54,790 nucleotides of DNA from Prevotella sp. (GTDB taxonomy: Bacteria > Bacteroidota > Bacteroidia > Bacteroidales > Bacteroidaceae): the NCBI GenBank assembly GCA_017557185.1, contig JAFZAP010000069.1, forward strand, positions 1-54,790. Reading direction: 5' to 3'. Below are positions 32,905 to 38,861 of this stretch, one piece after another. The notes beneath the pieces were generated by a model. That model saw only the letters and a program-made list of their open reading frames with translations. It was not told where the DNA came from and did no database searches. The first letter of the stretch is position 1. Each line of letters opens with the position of its first letter. The position numbers and the translations under genes were made by a program.

Positions 32905-34317
32905 TCACTTGGGGCCTTTGATATTTGCCTTCTCGAGTCCGTAGTTGTGGCGCTTGTCCATGTAGAGCAGGAGGGCAGCCACGAGGGTGGCGGCGAGGGC
33001 GAAGACGGCAAACACCGACATAGGCGCGGTGAAGTCGACGTGGCCGTCGGCAGCCGTGTTTTGGTCGATGATATTCCCCACAAACATCGGCATAAGCATC
33101 AGTCCGATATTCTGGATGTAGTAGATGATGCTATACGACGTTCCCAGCACCTGCAGCGGCACGAGCTTCGGCACGCTGGGCCACATAGCACTCGGCACGA
33201 GCGAGAACGCCACACCCAGCAGCACCATCATCAGCGTGGCCACCCATGTGGTGTTGATGATGGGCAGCGCGAGAACAACATGACAGAACAGCACCAGCGC
33301 ACAGCCGATGAGCATCAGCGTGGCACCGCGACCTATACGGTCGTAGATGCTACCGAAGAGCGGCGTGAGCACGATGGTTCCATAGGGGAGCAGCGACACA
33401 ATCCATCCCGCCGTGACGACATCGATTCCGTATTTGTTCACTAGCAGGTCAGTGGCGAATTTCAGGAACGGACGCAGACTTGAATAGAACAGCACACAGA
33501 GAATGGCGATGATCCAGAAGCCGCTGTTTCGCAGCAGTTTCGTCATGTATGACTGCAGGAGCGTAGACAATTCTCCGTCCTCCTCCCTTCCCTTTAGGGA
33601 GGGGCTGGGGGTAGGCTGTTCCTCCCTCCCCCTATGGGGAGGGTTGGGGTGGGGCTCCTCCATCATCGTATACACCCCGAACATCACAAACCCTGCCAGG
33701 AGCAGCAACGCTCCTACCAGCAGCGGTGCCGGCAGTCCGTAGGTCTGAGCGATGACCGGACTGAGGCTGATGGCCGAAGCCGTTCCCAGTCGCGCCATCG
33801 CCACCTGAATGCCCATTGCTGACGCCAGCTCGTGGCCTGTGAACCACTTTGTCACCACCTTCGAGACGGTGATGCCGGTGATGTCGCACCCCACGCCGAA
33901 CATACCGAAGCCCAGTGCCGACACCAGCACCTGCGTCTTCAGGTATTCGGGAATCAAGCCGAAGAGCGTCACCGGCATTTCGACATAAATGGTCGGCGCG
34001 ACGTATTGCAGCGCAAACCAGTTCACGGCAGCACCGCCCATCATCATGCCCGTAGCGAGCAGACCTGTGAAGCGAATGCCGCACTTGTCGAGAATGATGC
34101 CGCCCAGAAACAGCATCAGCAGGAAGATATTGAAGATGCTGTACGAGCCGGCATAGAAGCCATACTCCGACGCCGTCCACTCCATTCCGCCTTCGCTCAG
34201 CGGAGCCTTCAGCGTCGTCGACAGGGGCGACACGATGTCCCAAAACACGTAGCCCATCATCATGGCAAACGCCACGATGATGAGCACGGTCCAACGTTTT
34301 ACGGCTTGTTTATCCAA
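32905..34317 (-). CDS. MFS transporter (paralogue 1) with repeat-encoded loop
   Basis: A 470-aa major facilitator with 12 predicted helices, starting AVKRWTVLIIVAFAMMMGYV, with GIILDKCGIRFTG (loop 2-3 motif) and SLLPYGTIVLTPLFGSIYDR in the C-half. The middle cytoplasmic loop between helices 6 and 7 contains EEPHPNPPHRGREEQPTPSP and SLKGREED, encoded by two copies of the GC-rich dispersed palindrome. Paralogue of the next gene (shared SLVPSAMWPSVPKLV and IQNIGLMLMP type segments), so the pair arose by duplication. Substrate unknown; the family includes sugar-phosphate and oxalate/formate-like carriers. Confidence 0.87.
   Translation of the reverse strand: MDKQAVKRWTVLIIVAFAMMMGYVFWDIVSPLSTTLKAPLSEGGMEWTASEYGFYAGSYSIFNIFLLMLFLGGIILDKCGIRFTGLLATGMMMGGAAVNWFALQYVAPTIYVEMPVTLFGLIPEYLKTQVLVSALGFGMFGVGCDITGITVSKVVTKWFTGHELASAMGIQVAMARLGTASAISLSPVIAQTYGLPAPLLVGALLLLAGFVMFGVYTMMEEPHPNPPHRGREEQPTPSPSLKGREEDGELSTLLQSYMTKLLRNSGFWIIAILCVLFYSSLRPFLKFATDLLVNKYGIDVVTAGWIVSLLPYGTIVLTPLFGSIYDRIGRGATLMLIGCALVLFCHVVLALPIINTTWVATLMMVLLGVAFSLVPSAMWPSVPKLVPLQVLGTSYSIIYYIQNIGLMLMPMFVGNIIDQNTAADGHVDFTAPMSVFAVFALAATLVAALLLYMDKRHNYGLEKANIKGPK
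33581..33658. repeat. Two palindromic repeat copies inserted in frame in the MFS gene
   Basis: CCTCCCTTCCCTTTAGGGAG.. with a CTGGGGGTAGGC tail, then CCTCCCTCCCCCTATGGGGA.. with a TTGGGGTGGGGC tail. Both have the same orientation and structure as the intergenic copies. Together they add about 26 codons in the cytoplasmic loop without breaking the frame. Confidence 0.8.
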
Positions 34318-34322
34318 AACTT

Positions 34323-34362
34323 CTACACTCCTACACTCCTACACTCCTTTACTCCTACACTC
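34323..34362. repeat. Octamer tandem repeat (TACACTCC) between the two MFS genes
   Basis: TACACTCC units repeat about five times (one variant TTTACTCC) immediately upstream of the ATG of MFS paralogue 1 (minus strand reads GGAGTGTA). The tract fills the 45-bp gap that must contain its ribosome-binding region. Confidence 0.75.
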
Positions 34363-35982
34363 CTATTTGATATTCGGTTCTTCCAGACCGATGCCTTTCT
34401 TGCGGTCGACCACCTTCAGGATGAGACCGAGGATCAGGGCAGCCACACCCAGGCAGGCCAGCATCACCAGCGGCCAGGTGTAGTCGAACTGCGTGGGATC
34501 GGTCACATTGGGGTTGGTCTTGTCAAGCACCTTACCGATGAGCAGCGGGAACAGCCACAGGCCGATGTTCTGAATCCAGAAGATCAGCGCATAGGCCGAG
34601 CCGATCACCTTTGCATCGACGAGCTTCGGCACCGAGGGCCACAGCGAGGCAGGCACGAGCGAGAACGACGAGCCCAGTACAAGGATGGTCACATAGGCGA
34701 TGATGATACCGCCAACGGCATTGCCCTTGAAAAGCGGCAGGATGAAGGCGAATGTCAGGTGGCAGGCGATGAGCAGCAGCGAGCCCAGCACGAGCATCGA
34801 CGCAGCCTTTCCCTTGTGGTCGACATACGAGCCCAGAATCGGTGTGATGAGCACTGCCAGCAGCGGGAACACGGCGAAGATCGACTCTGCCGACTGGCGC
34901 ATGTAGCCCATGTAGCAATAGGTGATGAGAGCAATAATCGACACGGCGAGCAAGCCGTATTTCTTGTTCTTATCCTTCATGAAGTTGCTGGCGAAACCTG
35001 CAGCGGCAACGACGAGCATGATGACATACTGCACGATGGTCACCGACGGACTTGCCCAGAACGAATCCTGTGCAGGCTCCGTGAGCGTGAGGTTGCACTG
35101 CAGCATGTTCACGGCATACTTCTGGAACGGGAAGATGGCGCTGTAGTACAGCACGCACAGCAGAGCCACGAGCCAGAAGCCGCTATCGCTGAGAATCTTT
35201 CCGATATCGCTCACCTTGAACGGGTCGTCCTTCTCCTCAGCCTCGCCCGTCTGCGAGTCGAGCTTGCGGTCCATGAAGAAATAGACGATGAACATCATCA
35301 GGGCAATGCACATCAGAACAACACCGAAAGCCACCGAGCGAGTCACGCTGATGTTTCCGCCCAGCTTGGCGAAGAACGGCGAGAAGATCATACATGTGGC
35401 AACACCCAGACGGGCCAGAGCCATCTCCGAGCCCATAGCCAGCGCCATCTCGCGGCCCTTGAACCACTTCACGATACCGCGGCTCACGGTGATACCAGCC
35501 ATCTCGCAGCCGCAGCCGAAGATCATGAATCCGCAGGCGGCAAACTTCGCCGACGCAGGCATGCCCTCATAGAACGGCGACACGCCCAGTTCGTCGAAGA
35601 GTGGAATGTAGTTCAGGTTGTTCGTGAACCACGTTTCCAGACCGCTGCCGATGAACGACTCGCTCACCGCATACCACTTGATGACGGCACCGATCAGCAT
35701 CACAGCACCCGAGAGCACAGCCGTGAAGCGCACGCCCATCTTGTCGAGGATGATACCCGCAAAGATCAGGAAGAACACGAATACGTTGAGGAACACCTCC
35801 GAGCCCTGCATGGTTCCGAAGGCGGTAGAGTCCCACCCGCGCGTTTCCTGCATCAGGTCCTTGATGGGTGAGAGGATGTCCATGAAAATGTACGAACAGA
35901 ACATGGCCAGAGCCAACAGCAACAGGGCAGTCCAACGCATGCCTGCCGAGTCGCGCAATGTTTTTTGAATTGCTTGTGTCAT
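34363..35982 (-). CDS. MFS transporter (paralogue 2)
   Basis: A 539-aa major facilitator with 12 helices, starting MTQAIQKTLRDSAGMRWTAL followed by LLLALAMFCSYIFMDILSP. It carries GIILDKMGVRFTA, the RGIVKWFKGREMALAMGSEM loop and SFSLVPASLWPSVPKLVDAK, matching the paralogue downstream at equivalent points. It has extra loop residues around 130-165 and no repeat insertion. Start at 35982 is preferred over an upstream in-frame start because the latter overlaps the -7 element (36029-36036). It precedes paralogue 1 by 45 bp and likely forms an operon with it. Confidence 0.88.
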   Translation of the reverse strand: MTQAIQKTLRDSAGMRWTALLLLALAMFCSYIFMDILSPIKDLMQETRGWDSTAFGTMQGSEVFLNVFVFFLIFAGIILDKMGVRFTAVLSGAVMLIGAVIKWYAVSESFIGSGLETWFTNNLNYIPLFDELGVSPFYEGMPASAKFAACGFMIFGCGCEMAGITVSRGIVKWFKGREMALAMGSEMALARLGVATCMIFSPFFAKLGGNISVTRSVAFGVVLMCIALMMFIVYFFMDRKLDSQTGEAEEKDDPFKVSDIGKILSDSGFWLVALLCVLYYSAIFPFQKYAVNMLQCNLTLTEPAQDSFWASPSVTIVQYVIMLVVAAAGFASNFMKDKNKKYGLLAVSIIALITYCYMGYMRQSAESIFAVFPLLAVLITPILGSYVDHKGKAASMLVLGSLLLIACHLTFAFILPLFKGNAVGGIIIAYVTILVLGSSFSLVPASLWPSVPKLVDAKVIGSAYALIFWIQNIGLWLFPLLIGKVLDKTNPNVTDPTQFDYTWPLVMLACLGVAALILGLILKVVDRKKGIGLEEPNIK

Positions 35983-36028
35983 TTTGTAATTACTATGATT
36001 GGTTTTCGATTTTTCAACAATCTGCCTG

Positions 36029-36036
36029 CAAAGATA
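36029..36036 (-). promoter_or_regulatory. -7 promoter element for the MFS pair
   Basis: TATCTTTG on the minus strand, 47 bp before the ATG of paralogue 2. Confidence 0.5.
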
Positions 36037-36091
36037 CAAAGTTTATTTGGAATATCCTCATAACTAGCCGTTTTATTTTCGTTATAAAACG

Positions 36092-36187
36092 AAAACCAGC
36101 CCGGGTCTCACGACTGGGGCTGGAAAAACCTAATATAAATGAAACCTAAACAATTTGTTTTTTAGGGCTTATAAAACTCTATTAACT
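36092..36187 (-). ncRNA. Candidate small RNA of about 95 nt
   Basis: A minus-strand promoter TTTG (36221-36224), 20 bp, TATCTTTG (36193-36200) points at a 60-nt segment containing a CCTAAA...TTTAGG hairpin. A GC-rich hairpin follows (36096-36123, CCAGCCC with GGGCTGG) and then TTTTCGTTTT, a plausible intrinsic terminator. It does not encode a convincing peptide. Alternative: a long attenuated leader for the MFS pair 110 bp downstream. Confidence 0.4.
36096..36123 (-). terminator. Terminator-like hairpin
   Basis: Stem CCAGCCC/GGGCTGG with an inner TCGTGAGACC loop region, followed on the minus strand by TTTTCGTTTT. The same TCGTGAGACC core occurs in the terminator after fabG (38451-38470). Confidence 0.5.
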
Positions 36188-36192
36188 GGCTA

Positions 36193-36224
36193 CAAAGATA
36201 TAAAATCTTTTCCAAAACGCAAAA
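36193..36224 (-). promoter_or_regulatory. Promoter of the candidate small RNA
   Basis: Minus strand TTTG-N20-TATCTTTG. Confidence 0.5.
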
Positions 36225-36317
36225 TTCTATTAACTAATCAGTGGGTACATGTGAACAAACTTTTAGGAGTAATTACGTTTGTTAGCGTTTGTTTGTATTT
36301 ATCAGACATTTCGATTG

Positions 36318-36618
36318 TTTGTGGGGCCGCAGCCACACCGGTGGCGACATCAGATATGCGAGGTAACTGCGACCGGGAGCATGTGAAGAGTCATGCCTAA
36401 AATGAATATAGCTCGGGATCCCGAGCTATTGAGTTGCGGAGGCAGGACTCGCGCTCGGCTTTGCCGCTAATAGCTACCCTCGCCTTTTGGAGAGGGGCTG
36501 GGGGTGAGGCTGATAGCGGGGAAAGAACTGCGACCGGGAGCATGTGAGAGGAGCCCCACCCCAGCCCTCCCCCGTAGGGAGGGAGCATAAAACAAAAAAA
36601 GCAGCCCGATTGGACTGC
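36318..36618. repeat. Mosaic of repeats flanking the tRNA
   Basis: Contains the TTTGTGGGGCCGCAGCCACA element (36318-36345, also at 26779), and a 22-bp direct repeat beginning AACTGCGACCGGGAGCATGT at 36365-36386 and again at 36526-36547. A copy of the tRNA 3' end lies at 36429-36451, with palindromic GC repeats at 36475-36512 and 36549-36590. No gene seen. Confidence 0.6.
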
Positions 36619-36623
36619 TTGAG

Positions 36624-36696
36624 TTGCGGAGGCAGGACTCGAACATGCGACCTCCAGGTTATGAGCCTGGCGAGCTACCAACTGCTCCACTCCGCG
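36624..36696 (-). tRNA. tRNA-Met (CAU), probably initiator
   Basis: Minus-strand cloverleaf. The acceptor is CGCGGAG with CTCCGCA, where position 1 C faces A72, a mismatch characteristic of initiator tRNA. The D-arm contains AGCAGTTGGTAGCT. The anticodon stem-loop is CCAGG-CTCATAA-CCTGG with anticodon CAT. The T-arm contains GTTCGAGTC. CCA is not encoded. The anticodon stem has A-U rather than G-C at the third pair from the loop, so the elongator alternative is not fully excluded. Confidence 0.93.
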
Positions 36697-36806
36697 ATGT
36701 ATTTCTTGTAAGCGGGTGCAAAGGTACTGCTTTTTCCTGAAATATCCAAAAAATATTCCGATTATTTTTATTTATGGCTGTTTTTTCTCTTTTTTAACCC
36801 AATTTA

Positions 36807-36838
36807 TTTGTATGAATGGAAGAAAAAAGCTAATTTTG
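36807..36838 (+). promoter_or_regulatory. Promoter of the TetR-type gene
   Basis: TTTG (36807-36810), 20 bp, TAATTTTG (36831-36838), 55 bp before the ATG. Confidence 0.65.
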
Positions 36839-36892
36839 CACACGACTAATGCAATGTGCAATTTTTAGTTCTCATCATAAGAATCAGAAAGA

Positions 36893-37486
36893 ATGTCGAT
36901 ATCCAAAACTAGACAGTTACTTGTTGAAGTGGCGCGCCAGTTGTTTGCCAAGAACGGGTTGGCGAACACTACGATGAACGACATTGCCGTGGCATCAGGC
37001 AAGGGGCGCCGCACGCTCTACACCTATTTCAAGAGCAAGGAGGAAGTCTATTATGCTGTCATCGAAACCGAGCTGGAACGCTTGAGCGACAAGCTCGACG
37101 AGGTGGCGGCGAAGAAGATACGTCCTCAGGACAAGATCATAGAGCTCATCTACACGCATCTCAGCTCCATCCGTGAGACTGTGGTGCGCAACGGCAATCT
37201 GCGTGCCGAGTTCTTCCGTAACATCTGGACGGTGGAGAAGGTGCGCAAGAACTTCGACGACGAGGAAATCAAGCTCTTCCGGAAGGTCTATGCAGAGGGC
37301 AAGGCCGAAGGCGAGTTCGACATCGATAACGTCGACCTTGTTGCGGACATCACACACTATTGTATCAAGGGTCTTGAGGTGCCGTACATCTACGGACGCA
37401 TTGCACACGGCATGACCGAGGAGGCCACGAAGCCGCAGGTGGCGAAGGTGGTGTATGGTGCACTTGGGAAGAGGATGATAAAGTAG
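36893..37486 (+). CDS. TetR/AcrR-family transcriptional regulator
   Basis: A 197-aa dimeric repressor-type protein. The N-terminal helix-turn-helix shows the standard pattern RQLFAKNGLANTTMNDIAVA followed by SGKGRRTLYTYFKSKEEVYYAV (residues 15-56). The helical C-terminal ligand domain is unrecognised. It is followed after about 115 bp by fabG, suggesting a possible link to fatty-acid synthesis in the manner of FabR/FadR-type TetR proteins; this is inference only. A GC palindrome pair and a heptamer repeat lie between them. Confidence 0.88.
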   Translation: MSISKTRQLLVEVARQLFAKNGLANTTMNDIAVASGKGRRTLYTYFKSKEEVYYAVIETELERLSDKLDEVAAKKIRPQDKIIELIYTHLSSIRETVVRNGNLRAEFFRNIWTVEKVRKNFDDEEIKLFRKVYAEGKAEGEFDIDNVDLVADITHYCIKGLEVPYIYGRIAHGMTEEATKPQVAKVVYGALGKRMIK

Positions 37487-37487
37487 G

Positions 37488-37585
37488 CCCACCCCGACCC
37501 TCCCCCGTAGGGAGGGAAGGGGCCCACCCCCAGCCCCTCCCAAGGGGAGGGGAGCTAATAGTTGATAGTTGATAATTGATAATTA
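37488..37585. repeat. GC-rich palindromes plus heptamer repeat between tetR and fabG
   Basis: Two palindromic copies (CCCTCCCCCGTAGGGAGGG and CCCCTCCCAAGGGGAGGGG with CCCACCCC flanks), then heptamers TTGATAG, TTGATAA, TTGATAA ending 16 bp before the fabG ATG. Confidence 0.65.
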
Positions 37586-37601
37586 TAAAAGAAAAACATT
37601 T

Positions 37602-38339
37602 ATGGGATTATTAGAAGGTAAGACAGCTCTGATTACAGGAGCTGCACGTGGCATTGGCAAGGCCATTGCACTTCGTTTCGCCGCTGAAGGCGCTAACATC
37701 GCATTCACCGACCTCGCCGTGAACGAGGAGACTCAGGCCGAGATTGCTGCCCTGGGCGTGAAGGCAAAGAGTTACGCTAGCAACGCTGCCGACTTCGCTG
37801 AGACCGAGGAGGTGGTGAAGCAGGTGAAAGAAGAGTTCGGTTCGATTGACATCCTTGTCAACAATGCCGGTATTACCAAGGACGGCCTAATGCTCCGCAT
37901 GAGCGAGCAGCAGTGGGATGCCGTCATCGCCGTTAACCTGAAGTCGGCATTCAATTTCATTCACGCCTGTGTGCCTATCATGATGCGCCAGCGTGGAGGA
38001 AGTATCATCAACATGGCATCTGTCGTGGGTGTTCACGGCAATGCCGGACAAGCTAACTATGCAGCTTCGAAGGCCGGCCTTATCGCACTGGCTAAGTCGA
38101 TAGCTCAGGAGATGGGTCCGAAGGGCATCCGTGCCAACGCCATCGCCCCCGGTTTCATTGATACCGCAATGACGCAGGCTTTGCCCGAGGACGTGCGCAA
38201 GGAGTGGTGTCAGAAGATCCCTCTTCGCCGCGGCGGCACCGTCGACGACATCGCCAATACGGCCGTCTATCTCGCCAGCGACTTGTCGTCGTATGTGAGC
38301 GGTCAGGTCATCCAGGTAGATGGCGGAATGAATATGTAA
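37602..38339 (+). CDS. fabG: 3-oxoacyl-[acyl-carrier-protein] reductase
   Basis: A 245-aa NADPH-dependent short-chain dehydrogenase that reduces 3-oxoacyl-ACP in fatty-acid elongation. Cofactor motif TGAARGIG (12-19), NNAG (87-90), and catalytic Ser140, Tyr153 and Lys157 (YAASK). The C-terminal [11 protein letters not shown] and [16 protein letters not shown] are typical of FabG rather than other SDRs. Start at ATG 37602, as upstream codons come from the heptamer repeat. No other fab genes are adjacent. Followed by a terminator-like hairpin at 38451. Confidence 0.93.
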   Translation: MGLLEGKTALITGAARGIGKAIALRFAAEGANIAFTDLAVNEETQAEIAALGVKAKSYASNAADFAETEEVVKQVKEEFGSIDILVNNAGITKDGLMLRMSEQQWDAVIAVNLKSAFNFIHACVPIMMRQRGGSIINMASVVGVHGNAGQANYAASKAGLIALAKSIAQEMGPKGIRANAIAPGFIDTAMTQALPEDVRKEWCQKIPLRRGGTVDDIANTAVYLASDLSSYVSGQVIQVDGGMNM

Positions 38340-38388
38340 TATGCTAATTATTTAATTTTTAAGTACTTAGACACAATAAAATTGGAGT

Positions 38389-38480
38389 AAGACGCGTTTT
38401 CATAATCGATAATTAAACATATTTTCCGTATCATGCGTCTTATTTCGGTGCCCTGGTCGTGAGACCGGGGCTTTCTTTTG
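38389..38480 (+). terminator. Structured 3' region of fabG with terminator
   Basis: Outer pairing AAGACGC (38389-38395) with GCGTCTT (38435-38441), then the hairpin CCCTGGTC-GTGA-GACCGGGG (38451-38470) followed by CTTTCTTTT. Termination is likely. Confidence 0.6.
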
Positions 38481-38486
38481 GGGCTT

Positions 38487-38586
38487 CCCCCGTCCCACTT
38501 GTAGGGATGGGCTTCACTGCCCATCAGCAAGGCACAAAACTACTTGCGGACGGGGAGTGAACCCCGTCCCTACAGGAGGGGACAAC
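38487..38586. repeat. BIME-like element with 38-bp inverted arms
   Basis: Arms 38487-38524 and 38549-38586 are inverted relatives sharing GAYGGGSAGTGAASCCCRTC and TCCCTACA. Each arm has an internal palindrome (GACGGGG-AGTGAA-CCCCGTC). The downstream flank ACGCTGGATGTTTTTT and AGGTCTAG match the copy at 32821-32866. Nothing else is recognised in 38587-38800. Confidence 0.75.
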
Positions 38587-38807
38587 GCTGGATGTTTTTT
38601 CTGTTTTTTTTTCAACATATTGATTCAAGGTCTAGTTGTAGCACGTAAAAGGAAGGGATTGAGCGTATGTGAGCCTTGATTTCTAACTTTTCGGGGCAAT
38701 TTGTGTAAGTTTTTATCTCGATTGGCTTATAATCTCAGAATTTTTATCTAAATTTGGCTATCGCCGAAGGTACTTTCGCTCGAGAAAAAAAATAAAAGTT
38801 GTTTTAT

Positions 38808-38838
38808 TTTGTTTTCTCCTCGCTTATTCGTACCTTTG
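38808..38838 (+). promoter_or_regulatory. Promoter of the GH2 gene
   Basis: TTTG (38808-38811), exactly 19 bp, TACCTTTG (38831-38838), 24 bp before the ATG. Confidence 0.75.
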
Positions 38839-38861
38839 CCAAACAATAACTAACGACCGGT

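Noticed and set aside
33832-35871. 679-codon plus-strand frame antisense to both MFS genes
   Set aside because: Highly His/Glu/Arg-rich shadow sequence spanning the gap between two real membrane-protein genes.
36397-36690. 97-codon minus frame over the tRNA and repeats
   Set aside because: Reads through the tRNA gene and GC-rich palindromes; not a gene.
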